Numbered from the stretch's first letter, positions 34,279 through 43,823 are shown. The stretch: DNA of 64,000 bases from Saccharibacillus kuerlensis DSM 22868 (GCF_000378145.1 NZ_KB899278.1:62001-126000); one strand, 5' to 3'. The notes: a model not told the origin generated them from the sequence alone. Numbers and translations are program-made.

Positions 34279-35757
34279 ATGGATCATGCTCGTACTCCGC
34301 TCTTCACTGCGCTTAAGCGCCATGCGGACCAAAATCCGGTACAGTTTCACATTCCAGGTCATAAGAAAGGAATGGGTACCGATCCGGAATTTCGTGAGTT
34401 TATTGGGGATAACGCCCTTTCCATAGACTTGATCAACATCGCCCCTCTCGACGATCTGCATCAGCCGATGGGTGTGATCGAAGAAGCTCAGCAACTCGCC
34501 GCCGATGCTTTCGGCGCTACGCATACCTTCTTCTCTGTTCAAGGCACAAGCAGCGCGATCATTACGATGATCCTGTCCGTCTGCGGACCAGGCGACAAAA
34601 TCATTGTCCCGCGCAATGTGCACAAATCGATTCTTGGCGCGATTATCTACGCGGGAGCGAAACCGGTATTTATTGCACCAGAACGCGATGCGAATCTCGG
34701 AATCGATCATGGCATTACCGTTTCCGCAGTGAAAAAAGCGTTGAAACTGCATACCGATGCCAAAGCGCTGCTTGTCATTAACCCGACGTACTACGGCGTA
34801 TGTGCGGATCTGCAGCAGATCGTCGCTCTTTCGCACAGCTACGGCGTACCTGTGCTGGTCGACGAAGCGCACGGCGTTCTGATTCATTTCCATGATCAGC
34901 TTCCGCTGTCGGCTATGCAGGCCGGTGCTGATATGGCCGCGACCAGCGTCCACAAGTTGGGCGGTTCGATGACGCAGAGCTCGGTCCTGAACGTCAATAC
35001 GAAGAACGGCTACATCAATCCAAAAAGAGTGCAGACGGTCATTAGTATGCTGACGACAACGTCCACCTCCTATATTCTGCTCGCCTCGCTCGATACGGCT
35101 CGCCGCCAGCTTGCGCTGAATGGCTTCGCCATGGCCGAACGCGCGCTTAACTTTGCCGATTACACGCGAAGCGCAATCAATCAGATCGACGGACTGTACT
35201 GCTTCGGTGAAGAAATTCTCGGAAGCGAAGCAACGTTCGACTACGATCCGACCAAAATCACGGTTCAGGTCAGACGTCTTGGCATTACCGGTTACGAAGC
35301 CGAGAACTGGCTGCGCGACAATTACAATATTGAAGTCGAAATGAGCGATATGTACAATATCCTCTGCCTGATTACGGCTGGCGACAATGAGGAGACCATT
35401 CATATTCTGCTAAATGCGCTGCGCGATATGTCACAAGAGTTTCTTCCGCAGGGCAAAGAAGTAAAGGAACTGGTCGTCAAAATCCCAGACATTCCGCATC
35501 TCGCTTTGCTTCCGCGCGATGCTTTCTACGGCGAGACGGAGTCGATTCCATTCAAAGATTCCGCAGATCGCATCATTGCCGAATTCATCTACGTGTACCC
35601 GCCAGGCATTCCAATTCTGCTGCCGGGCGAAGTTATCTCGCAGGACAACATTGACTACATTACCGATCATGTTGAAGTTGGTCTTCCTGTCAAAGGGCCG
35701 GAAGATCGCTCGGTACAGTATGTCAAAGTCATTGTGGAGCCGGGCGCGATCCGGTAA
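34279..35757 (+). CDS. speA: Arginine/lysine/ornithine decarboxylase, SpeA type
   Basis: 492-residue fold-I PLP decarboxylase. FHIPGHKKGMGTDPEFREFI, SIDLINIAPLDDLHQP, FFSVQGTSSAI, VLVDEAHGVLIHFHD and ATSVHKLGG (Lys that binds PLP) match Bacillus SpeA, the biosynthetic arginine decarboxylase that starts polyamine synthesis; lysine or ornithine specificity cannot be excluded. The start is uncertain: GTG 34267 is 2 nt from AAAGG, ATG 34279 is 14 nt from it. I favour the ATG because it gives the same N-terminal length as SpeA. Single gene with tandem promoters. Confidence 0.9.
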   Translation: MDHARTPLFTALKRHADQNPVQFHIPGHKKGMGTDPEFREFIGDNALSIDLINIAPLDDLHQPMGVIEEAQQLAADAFGATHTFFSVQGTSSAIITMILSVCGPGDKIIVPRNVHKSILGAIIYAGAKPVFIAPERDANLGIDHGITVSAVKKALKLHTDAKALLVINPTYYGVCADLQQIVALSHSYGVPVLVDEAHGVLIHFHDQLPLSAMQAGADMAATSVHKLGGSMTQSSVLNVNTKNGYINPKRVQTVISMLTTTSTSYILLASLDTARRQLALNGFAMAERALNFADYTRSAINQIDGLYCFGEEILGSEATFDYDPTKITVQVRRLGITGYEAENWLRDNYNIEVEMSDMYNILCLITAGDNEETIHILLNALRDMSQEFLPQGKEVKELVVKIPDIPHLALLPRDAFYGETESIPFKDSADRIIAEFIYVYPPGIPILLPGEVISQDNIDYITDHVEVGLPVKGPEDRSVQYVKVIVEPGAIR

Positions 35758-35812
35758 CACCAATCGAACACATCTGAATTCTGCAGGGCCTGCCTTTGCA
35801 GATTACTTTACT

Positions 35813-35841
35813 AAAAACGGCCGCGAAAGCGGTCGTTTTTT
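35813..35841 (+). terminator. Terminator of speA
   Basis: AAAAACGGCCGC and GCGGTCGTTTTTT around GAAA. Confidence 0.88.
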
Positions 35842-35935
35842 CATGTCCGCCCATCTCTCTGCGGCCGATCGACCTGCCGAACTCCTTAAGTCCGGCACGA
35901 CATATTCCTGGCGATTCACATTTCGCCGGATGCAA

Positions 35936-35984
35936 AGCAAAAAGCGGATGCTCTCTTGCGAGAACATCCGCTTCTTGCTTGGGG
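35936..35984 (-). terminator. Terminator of the DUF1292 gene
   Basis: On the minus strand AAGCGGATG pairs with CATCCGCTT and is followed by TTTTGCTTT; the larger hairpin also pairs GCAAG/CTTGC at its base. Confidence 0.8.
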
Positions 35985-36014
35985 CGGCTTCCCTAGGGGT
36001 ATGCCGCGCCTCTA

Positions 36015-36344
36015 TTACTCTTCTTCGCCTTGTGAAGCGACGAGTTCATTGTAGGCTGCTTCGACTTTCGCCCATTCCGCTTCATCCTCGATGTTGACGA
36101 GAACAGTCTCGCCGTCTTCTTCTTCGAGACGCAGAATAAAGCCGTCGGCTTCCGGGTTGTTGCGTTCAAGCAGCAATGCATAGACATCTTCGCCTACATC
36201 GAAAGTTTGTACGAGTACCATTTCTTTCTCGTTACCTTCTTCATCGCTGAATGCAACTACAATTTCTTCTTCTTGGCTATGATCATGACCGCATCCGCAA
36301 TCTTCACCATGCTCATGGTTGTGTTTATGTTCGTGTTCGCTCAT
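36015..36344 (-). CDS. DUF1292 protein with histidine-rich head (YrzB-like)
   Basis: 109-residue acidic protein. Residues 1-20 hold six or more histidines plus CGCG (SEHEHKHNHEHGEDCGCGHD), followed by a DUF1292 beta-domain: EEIVVAFSDEEGNEKEMV, YALLLERNNPEADGFILRLEEED. YrzB of Bacillus belongs to this family; function unknown. The head looks like a divalent-metal (nickel, zinc or copper) binding tail. Start at ATG 36344; the ribosome site (GGGG) is weak, and the longer frame begins at 36380 without a better one. Single gene with its own terminator. Confidence 0.75.
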   Translation of the reverse strand: MSEHEHKHNHEHGEDCGCGHDHSQEEEIVVAFSDEEGNEKEMVLVQTFDVGEDVYALLLERNNPEADGFILRLEEEDGETVLVNIEDEAEWAKVEAAYNELVASQGEEE

Positions 36345-36466
36345 TGTGGTAAAACCCCGTTTCTTACAGCGTATACGCAAGCTTGCGCAGACGCCCTGAA
36401 TTTAATAGACACAGCTTATCCTACCACTTCGCCCGTCAGAGGTCAATTTGATCGCTGCACTGCCTT

Positions 36467-37015
36467 TTAGTCAACTGCGGTGATCGCTTTTTGCGCTACT
36501 TTAGTATATGCGGTATTGCCTTTTCTAATATAAAATTCAACGTAATATTTGCCGGTCCGGTTAAAGTCGTATGTAAAATCGTACGTCTTGAACCAGAAAT
36601 TATCTTTACGGGATTTCAGCTCTTGAGACTGAATATCTCTAACTTCCCCCGAAGGATTACGAATAGATACTTTTACCGCATTAATATCGGTATTCAGGCT
36701 GTCGATCTGGGAAAAGATGTAGAATTTCAATTTTCCTACACTGACGTTTCCAAACGGCGTATCTCCTTTGAAGAGGAAAATATCGACATTGGGCCGGGTA
36801 AAAGTAACCGTCTTGGTATTATCGTTGTATTCGGCCAGACCGTCGAATTCACGTACCGGCACATAGGTCGTACCGTCGATCAAGTAGCCGCCGCTGCTTA
36901 CTGCACTCCCATTAATTAAAACCCTGATCTTTTGAAACGCCGAATCGGCAAACGCAGCGGAGCCGCTAAGCAGCGACAGGGCCAGCGCACAGACCGCTAT
37001 TCTTTTCCACCTCAT
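36467..37015 (-). CDS. Secreted protein with copper-amine-oxidase-N-like domain
   Basis: 182-residue exported protein. A signal peptide (basic RWKR, hydrophobic core, cleavage near AAFA-DS) is followed by VLINGSAVSSGGYLIDGTTYVPVREF and TVTFTRPNVD, the pattern of the copper amine oxidase N-terminal (stalk) domain common in Paenibacillaceae surface proteins. The C-terminal half forms a beta-rich domain with VSIRNPSGEV and a closing YYVEFYIRKGN. No enzymatic domain is present, so a wall- or carbohydrate-associated role is a guess. GAGAGG precedes the ATG by about 13 nt. One of three such proteins in the window. Confidence 0.75.
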   Translation of the reverse strand: MRWKRIAVCALALSLLSGSAAFADSAFQKIRVLINGSAVSSGGYLIDGTTYVPVREFDGLAEYNDNTKTVTFTRPNVDIFLFKGDTPFGNVSVGKLKFYIFSQIDSLNTDINAVKVSIRNPSGEVRDIQSQELKSRKDNFWFKTYDFTYDFNRTGKYYVEFYIRKGNTAYTKVAQKAITAVD

Positions 37016-37258
37016 GTTCGGGCGTCATCCTCTCTGTATAATCTGGATCTTGTAAGCCGGACAAACCCCTCTGTACAGCTTACAGGCCTTTTTGTAAAAG
37101 GCCGTTCTCATATATCTATACTCTCCCTACGCTGTCAAGTTGCGGTGCCTTTGTTGATTCGGAAATGAAAATCGGCCATAATAATGCGGAAGAAAAAACG
37201 CGGCGCAGCGAAGCACCCAAACGCCGATCTGCCGGCGATCGAAACGGAGGAAATATCG

Positions 37259-37987
37259 ATGAATCTGCAAATGATCGGAACAGGCAGCGCCTTTGCCAAA
37301 AAGTATTTTAACAACAATGCGCTCATTGAGCAGGATGGCTTCAAGCTGCTGATCGACTGCGGCATTACCGCGCCTATGGCGCTGTATCAGCTGGATATCG
37401 GTATGGAAGAGTTAGACGCAGTGCTTGTTACCCATATGCACGGAGATCATGTGGGCGGCCTGGAAGAATACGGCTTTCAAATGAAGTTTAAGCACGGGCG
37501 CCGTCCGGTACTGTACTTGGCTGATACGCTCGCCGCTCCGCTTTGGAACAATACGCTGTCAGGTGGCATGACGCAGGAAGGAATCGAAAAGCTTGAGGAC
37601 GCATTCGACGTACGAACACTGCACACAGGTGATGTACAGGAGATCGCACCAAATCTGTGTGTCGAACTGGTACATACCCAACATATTGAGGGCAAAAACA
37701 GTTATTCGCTGATTCTAAATCGCGACGTGTTCTACAGTGCCGACATGACATTCGATCGTGAGCTGCTGATGACCCTGGTCCGCGACCGCGGAGTTCGCCG
37801 CATCTTCCACGAAGTCCAGCTGGAAGGTCCAGGCGCTGTACATACGACACTGGATGAACTGCTGTCGCTTCCCGAAGACATACAGGAAATGACGCAGCTG
37901 ATGCACTATGCGGATAATCGGGATGAGTTCGAGGGACGCATAGGCAAAATGAAATTTTTGGAGCAGGGACTTGTCTATTCGATCTGA
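37259..37987 (+). CDS. MBL-fold metal-dependent hydrolase
   Basis: 242-residue metallo-beta-lactamase-fold protein related to RNase Z-like and YhfI/phosphodiesterase types. Metal ligands: [10 protein letters not shown] (HxHxDH), a later His in [19 protein letters not shown] (bridging Asp) and the C-terminal LMHYAD. The N-terminus [20 protein letters not shown] is typical. Substrate unknown; nucleic acid or cyclic nucleotide phosphodiester are both possible. Start at ATG 37259 with ACGGAGG 8 nt upstream; a 25-codon extension reads through untranslated sequence. Single gene. Confidence 0.87.
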   Translation: MNLQMIGTGSAFAKKYFNNNALIEQDGFKLLIDCGITAPMALYQLDIGMEELDAVLVTHMHGDHVGGLEEYGFQMKFKHGRRPVLYLADTLAAPLWNNTLSGGMTQEGIEKLEDAFDVRTLHTGDVQEIAPNLCVELVHTQHIEGKNSYSLILNRDVFYSADMTFDRELLMTLVRDRGVRRIFHEVQLEGPGAVHTTLDELLSLPEDIQEMTQLMHYADNRDEFEGRIGKMKFLEQGLVYSI

Positions 37988-38011
37988 AGCGCGGCAAATT
38001 GAATCTTTTTA

Positions 38012-38043
38012 GAAAAGGGCCCGGCCAGTAGGCCGGGCCTTCT
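38012..38043 (+). terminator. Terminator of the MBL hydrolase gene
   Basis: GGCCCGGCC and GGCCGGGCC around AGTA; the T-run is short (TTC). Confidence 0.75.
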
Positions 38044-38087
38044 GGCTGCTCTCGAAAGTTACGTAGGCGGGGAAGCGAGCCGGCTCC

Positions 38088-38198
38088 GAGAGAAATTCGT
38101 TTCGGTCGCGTGTTGAAATCGAGAAATAGATTTAAATTTTAGTGGAATTTTCTCGATTTCAAAGGCGAACACTATCGTTCCTTCACTGAATTTCTCTC
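38088..38198 (+). repeat. Structured 111-nt element, copy 2
   Basis: Outer stem GAGAGAAATTC/GAATTTCTCTC (38088-38098, 38188-38198); 5' internal loop GTTTCGGTCGCGTG (14 nt, one change from copy 1); inner stem TTGAAATCGAGAAA with its complement (38113-38126, 38149-38162); 22-nt apical loop; 25-nt 3' internal loop beginning AGGCGAAC and ending CACT. Beyond it, GAAGCGAG (38072-38079) pairs with CTCGCTTC (38207-38214) across 8-by-8 nt, and AAAGT with ACTTT. It sits between the terminators of two convergent genes. Confidence 0.85.
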
Positions 38199-38230
38199 TC
38201 CGCCTTCTCGCTTCTAGATACTTTAGACTG

Positions 38231-38280
38231 TCTCGCAAAAAGAAGGCCCGGCCAATTGGCCGTGCCTTCTTTTTGCGAGA
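38231..38280. terminator. Terminator of the CYP102 gene (bidirectional shape)
   Basis: A 50-nt hairpin: TCTCGCAAAAAGAAGG pairs with CCTTCTTTTTGCGAGA, with an inner CGGCC/GGCCG. 26 nt after the P450 stop on the minus strand. Confidence 0.88.
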
Positions 38281-38305
38281 CATATGCTGTATCTGAAAGA
38301 AAGGA

Positions 38306-41300
38306 TTAAATGCCGGTCCAGACGTCTTTGACGTAGCGGCCGTTCTCCTGCAATTCATCCAACCAATGTTGGGACTCTTCTTCATTGGCATTATGCACAT
38401 CGCGGTAAGCACGGCGAAGCGTTTCTTCGACATCAGGCGCCATCTGTACGCCGTCACCGCAAACATAGAAGATGCCGCCTTCATCCAGCAGACGGATCAC
38501 TTCGTTCGTGTTTTCCGCCATTCGATGCTGAACATAAGTCTTCGGCTGGCCTTCTACCCGGGAAAAAGCGGTATGCAAATGTACGACACCTTCGGCCGCA
38601 TAAGCTTCCAGTTCGTCCCTGTACAAGAAGTCCGTCTCCGGGCTGCGGCAGCCGAAGTACAGCTGGGCTTCACCGAGTTCGACCCCCTGCTCTTTCATGA
38701 CGCGGCAAGCCTGCAGAAATCCGCGGAATGGCGCCAGTCCTGTTCCGGGACCGACCATGATGATTGGTGTCTGCGGATCTTCCGGAAGCGTAAAGCCGCT
38801 CTGCGGATCGCGGATAAAGGCAGAAATCTCCGCACCTTCGGGAAGTTCGGCCAGATAGTTCGAAGCGACGCCGGCATATTCGCCGCGTCCGCTGCGGGCA
38901 GGACCGCGTACCACGGCTACCGTCAGGCTGAGCTTGTCCGGATCCAGCTTCGGCGAACTGGATATCGAATAGTAGCGCGGCTTGAGCGGAGGAAGCAGCG
39001 TCAAGAAACGCTTGAATTCCATTTCGCAGGCGCGGTATTTTTCGAGAATATCCAGCATAGTCAGCCGCTTGAACAGCACTTCCCGCTTATAAATGTCTTC
39101 GTCCTTCATCAGCTCTTCAATCTCAACTTTGTGAGGCGGACAGACAGTCACCTCCGCAAGCTCCTTAAGCTGTGCCCGGCTGGCCGGTTCCTGCAGCTCC
39201 ACGCTGCCGGTCAGCAGTTCGCGAAGTTCCACCGGACGACCCAGCGGCAGATGTGCTGCAGCGCGGCCGCTGCCCTGAAGCTGCACGCGAGCATCCCCCT
39301 GCAGCCCAAAGCGTGCCAGCACCCGGTCGACAAGACTTCGCGGATTGCGAGGCAGCACGCCCAGATGATCGCCTTCCTTGTACGAAGCTCCGGCCGGCAC
39401 TTCGAGTTCAATATGCCGGGTACTGCGTCCGCCTTCCGGCAGCTGCAGTTCAATACCGCGCACAATTTTCATCGGCACCGCACCGTACGTATCGGCCAGT
39501 GGCGAATGTACCTGGACTCCGTCGACGAATTCGACGGAAATACCGGTCGGCGTCCCCTGCGCCGCTTCCGACATCGAAGCTTCGATGTTCAACTTCTTCA
39601 GCGCGGCTGGCCACAGCTGGCCTTTCCACTCATCCAGCATATGTTCGAAATCGTCATTGGCGTCGCCTTCGCCGCGATCCAGAACACGCTGTCCACCAAG
39701 ACGCTCCAGCGCATCGTCCACCTGACGCGGAATGCGCTGGTACGTATTCGCCCAATTGCGGTCCCCGCAGCCGAATACAGCGTAGTGCAAACCGTTCGCC
39801 GATCCACTCTCCGCCTGATCCAGCCAGTCGGTAAATTGTCCGGCATTGGACGGCGGCTTGCCGTTGTACGAAGCGGTCACGACGAGCAGCAGCCCCTCCT
39901 TCGGCAGATTGTTGGTTCCATTGTCCATCTTGGATACTTCCGCCCGGAAACCAAGCTGTTCTCCTTCTTCCGCCAGCTCATGCGCAATCCCTTCCGCCGT
40001 TCCGAGGTTCGAACCGTAGAGAATGGTCAGAGGCGTCTCGTGCCGATCCACTTCGATCTCATTTTTCTTCGGTTCGGCTTCTGCGACTGCGGTTCCCGAC
40101 CCCGGGAATGGAGATGCTGCCATAGGAGCGTTCGCTCTCGGACGCACCTGCATCGTAAATCCGTCCGGCTTCAGTGTGAGCGTCTCCTTGATCTTCAGTT
40201 CGTAATTCGCGCCATCAACGATATCGAAATACCGAAGCAGCGTACCGAGCACCAGCGTCGCTTCATGCATTGCAAACTGCTGACCAATGCAGGCCCGCTG
40301 TCCATTACCGAACGGCTTGTAGGCATCGTTCGGTACCTGGGATGGATCTTCGAATCGCTCCGGACGGAAAGCTTCGACTTCGTCGCCCCAGGCGCTTCGA
40401 TCACGGTGCAGAACCGGAATCAGTACATTAACTGCTTCGCCTTTTGCCATCGGATAGCGTCCGGCCAGCAGCGTATCTTCTTTGGCACGCAGCGAAAAGG
40501 CAGGCGCAGTCGGCCATAAACGGAGCGTCTCGTTCAAAATCATTCGAATATACTTCATCTCGCGAACCTGCTTGTAGGTCGGCGCGGCATCGGTCAGAAC
40601 ACGGTCGACTTCTTCCTGCGCCTTCTTCAACTTGTCCGGGTTATGCAGCAGGAAATACAGGGCGAACGACAGCAGTCCGCTTGTCGTCTCGTGTCCGGCA
40701 ATCAGGAATGTAATGATCTGGTAGCGAATGTTCTCGTCCGACAGCGATTCGCCCGAATCCGAGTCCTCTCCGCTCAACATATTGTTCAGCAGATCATTCT
40801 CGCCTTGATCCCCGCGCTCTCGGCGTTCCTTGACGATCTTGTCCACCAGCGAAAACATATAATCAATATCTCGCTGCATCTGCGCCTTTTTGCCAACCAT
40901 GATCTTATTGTGCACGCCGAGACGCTGCAGTTGGCTCATCGACTCGTCCAGCGAGCGCGTCATCGCCTCGACGAACGGGTGGTTGGATTCGCGGTAGAAG
41001 CTGTTGAATCGGTAATGGAAGCCGCACAGTCCAATCGTATCCAGCGTCAGACGAGTCATATCTTCCGGTACATCTACAAATTCATCCGGATTCAGCCGTG
41101 CCCATTTCTGCACAAGCTGCATTGCAATATCGACCATCATGTCATGATAACCGATCATCGCCCGCTGGCTGAAGCTCGGCATTAGAATATTGTGCGCTTT
41201 GCGCCAGTTGGGCTCTTCCGTCCAGCTCGTGAATAAACCATCCCCCGAAAAAGAGCGAACTTTCTGCAGCGGTGCCCAAACATTTTTCTCAAACCGGGAT

Positions 41301-41503
41301 TCATCACAGGCATCTTCCACCAGCTCACGACCCGAAATGTACAAGTTGTTGGGGCGTCCAGGAAGATCCATTCTAAAAATTGGACCTTGTTCCTCCGCCA
41401 GCTTCATCAGTGATTGTACCGGAGCCTTCGTATCGACCAGCGGCAGATTGCCGAGTGGACCGAACGTTTTAGGCTGAGGAATCATCGTTTCTTTTGTCGC
41501 CAT
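38306..41503 (-). CDS. Self-sufficient cytochrome P450/P450 reductase (CYP102)
   Basis: 1065-residue fusion like P450 BM3: heme domain (about 1-460), flavodoxin FMN domain and FAD/NADPH reductase domain. Heme part: [57 protein letters not shown] and [14 protein letters not shown] with the heme Cys. Reductase: [45 protein letters not shown]. Expected to hydroxylate medium/long-chain fatty acids near the omega end with NADPH. Compared with BM3 the substrate-entry Arg is kept but Tyr51 appears replaced (GRPNNLY). ATG 41503 follows GGAAGGGG by 7 nt. Single gene behind hxlR's terminator. Confidence 0.95.
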   Translation of the reverse strand: MATKETMIPQPKTFGPLGNLPLVDTKAPVQSLMKLAEEQGPIFRMDLPGRPNNLYISGRELVEDACDESRFEKNVWAPLQKVRSFSGDGLFTSWTEEPNWRKAHNILMPSFSQRAMIGYHDMMVDIAMQLVQKWARLNPDEFVDVPEDMTRLTLDTIGLCGFHYRFNSFYRESNHPFVEAMTRSLDESMSQLQRLGVHNKIMVGKKAQMQRDIDYMFSLVDKIVKERRERGDQGENDLLNNMLSGEDSDSGESLSDENIRYQIITFLIAGHETTSGLLSFALYFLLHNPDKLKKAQEEVDRVLTDAAPTYKQVREMKYIRMILNETLRLWPTAPAFSLRAKEDTLLAGRYPMAKGEAVNVLIPVLHRDRSAWGDEVEAFRPERFEDPSQVPNDAYKPFGNGQRACIGQQFAMHEATLVLGTLLRYFDIVDGANYELKIKETLTLKPDGFTMQVRPRANAPMAASPFPGSGTAVAEAEPKKNEIEVDRHETPLTILYGSNLGTAEGIAHELAEEGEQLGFRAEVSKMDNGTNNLPKEGLLLVVTASYNGKPPSNAGQFTDWLDQAESGSANGLHYAVFGCGDRNWANTYQRIPRQVDDALERLGGQRVLDRGEGDANDDFEHMLDEWKGQLWPAALKKLNIEASMSEAAQGTPTGISVEFVDGVQVHSPLADTYGAVPMKIVRGIELQLPEGGRSTRHIELEVPAGASYKEGDHLGVLPRNPRSLVDRVLARFGLQGDARVQLQGSGRAAAHLPLGRPVELRELLTGSVELQEPASRAQLKELAEVTVCPPHKVEIEELMKDEDIYKREVLFKRLTMLDILEKYRACEMEFKRFLTLLPPLKPRYYSISSSPKLDPDKLSLTVAVVRGPARSGRGEYAGVASNYLAELPEGAEISAFIRDPQSGFTLPEDPQTPIIMVGPGTGLAPFRGFLQACRVMKEQGVELGEAQLYFGCRSPETDFLYRDELEAYAAEGVVHLHTAFSRVEGQPKTYVQHRMAENTNEVIRLLDEGGIFYVCGDGVQMAPDVEETLRRAYRDVHNANEEESQHWLDELQENGRYVKDVWTGI

Positions 41504-41711
41504 GTTTTGTCCCCTTCCTTCCAAATAAAGCATTCTTGAAATCATTTAAAAATATACCCTGACCAAATGACCGTTTTTAAATATCGGTTCTGAACTTACT
41601 TCTACAGTTTATCCTATTAGCTGCCTTTTGAAACGAAATTTCCAGAAAATGAGTAAAAAGGCCTCGCTTTTGCAATTGCAATGTCCCAGAGTCTTAGGCA
41701 ATCAAAAACAC

Positions 41712-41744
41712 AAAAAAGCGCTCCCGAAGGAACGCTTGATTTAC
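41712..41744 (-). terminator. Terminator of hxlR
   Basis: On the minus strand AAGCGTTCC pairs with GGGAGCGCTT around TTC, followed by TTTTTGTG; separates hxlR from the P450 gene. Confidence 0.75.
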
Positions 41745-41776
41745 GTATAAGCCGCTTTTTTCGCTTTTGTTTATAG

Positions 41777-42181
41777 TTAATCTTTAGGCTCTTTCTCTTC
41801 CTTCAGCCCATTTTCTTCTTTGTCCGATGTGTTCCAGATGACTTCTTCACCGTATTTCTTGCCCCAGTCATACATCATCCGCAGCACCGGAGTGAGACTC
41901 TCTCCATAAGCGGTAAGCGAATATTCGACTTTAGGCGGCACTTCCCGATACACTTCGCGGTGCACAAGCAGATCTTCTTCCAGCTCGCGCAGTTGATTGG
42001 TCAGCATTTTCTGAGTAATATTCGGAATCAGCTTTTTCAATTCACTGAACCTTTTTGTTCCTTCAAGGCCCAGATGCCACAAAATAATCAATTTCCACTT
42101 ACCGCCGATAACGGCCAGCGTCAATTCCTTCTCGCAGTTGATCGCCTGTAAGTCGATTCGTTCTTTTACTTCGCTCGCCAT
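41777..42181 (-). CDS. hxlR: HxlR-family transcriptional regulator
   Basis: 134-residue winged-helix (DUF24/MarR-like) regulator: [37 protein letters not shown] (recognition helix), [17 protein letters not shown]. Position is decisive: it is divergent from hxlAB, as in B. subtilis where HxlR activates hxlAB in response to formaldehyde. An early cysteine (INCEKEL), the residue that senses formaldehyde in characterised HxlR, is present near residue 15. Start ATG 42181 has GGAGGG upstream; 17 extra codons excluded. Ends in a highly charged tail rich in Lys and Glu. Confidence 0.88.
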   Translation of the reverse strand: MASEVKERIDLQAINCEKELTLAVIGGKWKLIILWHLGLEGTKRFSELKKLIPNITQKMLTNQLRELEEDLLVHREVYREVPPKVEYSLTAYGESLTPVLRMMYDWGKKYGEEVIWNTSDKEENGLKEEKEPKD

Positions 42182-42293
42182 CGCCCTATCCCTCCGCTTA
42201 TCTGTTTCTGGCGGTTCTGATCTACCGATCAATCCCGTTTATATTCCATTCATTTCCCTATCTATCTTAAGCTTCATTTTCTTGTTCACACCT

Positions 42294-42315
42294 CAATAGT
42301 ATACATTAGATACGT
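42294..42315. promoter_or_regulatory. HxlR operator candidate 1
   Basis: CAATAGTATAC followed four nt later by GATAC. The same 11-mer recurs at 42378, 84 bp away, in the hxlR-hxlA divergent region. B. subtilis HxlR binds two sites upstream of hxlAB. Confidence 0.55.
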
Positions 42316-42377
42316 ACCTCCCTGCAAAGAAAGTACAAACTTTAAGCATACTGGGTTTTTCAAACCCGCGCCCCGCC

Positions 42378-42399
42378 CAATAGTATACTCGGGGTAACT
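42378..42399. promoter_or_regulatory. HxlR operator candidate 2
   Basis: Second CAATAGTATAC, followed by GGGTAAC, just upstream of the predicted hxlA promoter. Confidence 0.55.
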
Positions 42400-42420
42400 T
42401 CGCCACTTTGAAGTGCCTTC

Positions 42421-42449
42421 TTCTTATTCTATGGAAAGCGGCTTACAAT
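42421..42449 (+). promoter_or_regulatory. hxlAB promoter and leader hairpin
   Basis: Poor -35 TTCTTA (42421), 17-bp spacer, TACAAT (42444), as expected for an activator-dependent promoter. In the leader AGCGGCG (near 42467) pairs with CGCCGCT (near 42510), with an inner TTCGG/CCGAA stem. Confidence 0.5.
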
Positions 42450-42551
42450 AAGTATAGAAAGTGCAGCGGCGAAGTGTTCGGTTCGGTCCGAATGCTTGCA
42501 GTTCAAAACGCCGCTCGCTAATCCAACTTACCCGATAAGGAGTGTTTGAAT

Positions 42552-43202
42552 ATGAAATTGCAATTGGCATTGGATTTGGTCGATATTCAGGGCGCGATCG
42601 ATATTGTCTCGGAAGTACAAGAATATGTAGATGTGGTTGAAATCGGAACGCCGATCGTAATTAACGAAGGTCTCCACGCTGTCAAAGCACTGAAAGAAGC
42701 TTTCCCGAAACTCGACGTTCTCGCCGACTTGAAGGTTATGGATGCGGGCGGTTATGAAGTCATGAAAGCAAGCGAAGCCGGTGCAAGCATCGTGACCGTT
42801 CTCGGCGCTTCCAACGATTCGACAATCCGCGGCGCGGTAGAAGAAGCGAAAAAGCACGGTACGCAAATTCTGATCGATATGATCAACGTGCCTAACTTGG
42901 CAGAACGCGCTGCTCAGGTCGACGCTCTTGGCGTAGATTACATCTGCGTGCACACCGGTTACGATCTGCAGGCCGAAGGCCAAAGTCCGTTCGAAGATCT
43001 TCAGACGATCAAGTCCGTAGTGAAGAATGCGAAGACGGCTGTAGCTGGCGGTATCAAGCTGGATACGCTGCCAGGCGTTATCTCTGCTCAACCGGATCTG
43101 GTGATCGTCGGCGGCGGTATTGCAAGCCAAGACGATAAAGCGGGCACAGCTGCCGAAATGCGCCGTCTCATTCAAGAAGGCTCCGCTTCAGTACAGGTCT
43201 AA
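42552..43202 (+). CDS. hxlA: 3-hexulose-6-phosphate synthase
   Basis: 216-residue aldolase that condenses formaldehyde with ribulose-5-phosphate, the first step of the ribulose monophosphate route; in Bacillus it serves formaldehyde detoxification. It is an OMP-decarboxylase-fold enzyme: LQLALDLVDIQGA, VEIGTPIVINEG, VLADLKVMDAGGYEV (metal/catalytic Asp-Lys-Asp), DMINVPNLAERA, YICVHTGYDLQ, AVAGGIKLDTLPG. ATG 42552 has AAGGAG 9 nt upstream; the TTG two codons earlier is too close. Followed by hxlB after 4 nt. Confidence 0.95.
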   Translation: MKLQLALDLVDIQGAIDIVSEVQEYVDVVEIGTPIVINEGLHAVKALKEAFPKLDVLADLKVMDAGGYEVMKASEAGASIVTVLGASNDSTIRGAVEEAKKHGTQILIDMINVPNLAERAAQVDALGVDYICVHTGYDLQAEGQSPFEDLQTIKSVVKNAKTAVAGGIKLDTLPGVISAQPDLVIVGGGIASQDDKAGTAAEMRRLIQEGSASVQV

Positions 43203-43206
43203 GATT

Positions 43207-43788
43207 ATGAGCAGCCAACCTTCCGCCCTCACAGGCACGGCGGACTATGCTGCACGGATTGCCGCAGAGCTGGCCGAATCCGTACGCGGCATCGATCCAG
43301 CGCAGGCGGAAGCTTTTGCCGAAGCGCTAGACCGTGCGGCAAACGTGTTTACCGCCGGAGCCGGACGCTCCGGGCTGATGTCTAAAGCGCTGGCTATGCG
43401 CTTGATGCACAGCGGCAGCGCCGCCCATGTGGTAGGCGAAACGGCAACGCCCGGTATTGGACCAGGCGATCTCCTCGTTATCGGATCAGGATCGGGCGAG
43501 ACTCGGACATTGGTACCGATGGCCGAGAAAGCTCGTGAACTCGGTGCAGAGGTCGCCGTTGTCACCTTGAAACCGGATTCGACGCTGGCCAGTCTGGCAT
43601 CGCTCATCGTCCGCCTGCCCGGCGCTTCCAAGTCCCGGGAGAACGACGATTACGAGACGATTCAGCCGATGGGTTCACTCTTTGAGCAGACCCTGCTGCT
43701 GTTCTACGACGCTTCCGTTCTGCGGTTAATGCAGCGGCGCGGACTGGACAGCGGACGGATGTATGGCAAACATGCCAATCTCGAATAG
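43207..43788 (+). CDS. hxlB: 6-phospho-3-hexuloisomerase
   Basis: 193-residue SIS-domain isomerase that turns the hexulose-6-phosphate product of HxlA into fructose-6-phosphate. FTAGAGRSGLMSKALAMRLMHSG, VVGETATPGIGPGDLLVIGSGSGET split as GETATPGIGPGDLL and VIGSGSGET, and QPMGSLFEQTLLLFYDA are standard. ATG 43207 starts 4 nt after the hxlA stop; the ribosome site is weak, so translation is probably coupled to hxlA. The longer frame overlapping hxlA is not used. Ends at a strong terminator. Confidence 0.93.
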   Translation: MSSQPSALTGTADYAARIAAELAESVRGIDPAQAEAFAEALDRAANVFTAGAGRSGLMSKALAMRLMHSGSAAHVVGETATPGIGPGDLLVIGSGSGETRTLVPMAEKARELGAEVAVVTLKPDSTLASLASLIVRLPGASKSRENDDYETIQPMGSLFEQTLLLFYDASVLRLMQRRGLDSGRMYGKHANLE

Positions 43789-43823
43789 CGGCAATTCTAT
43801 CCTTTATTTTACAAATGCCGAAC

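Noticed and set aside
34276-35403. 375-codon open frame antisense to speA
   Set aside because: Shadow of a strongly conserved gene; no start signal and no recognisable domain.
38366-40519. 717-codon open frame antisense to the P450 gene
   Set aside because: It lies wholly opposite CYP102, has no ribosome site and an Arg/His-rich composition typical of a shadow frame in GC-rich codons.
42546-42551. TTG start of hxlA two codons upstream
   Set aside because: Too close to AAGGAG; the ATG at 42552 has better spacing and matches known HxlA N-termini.
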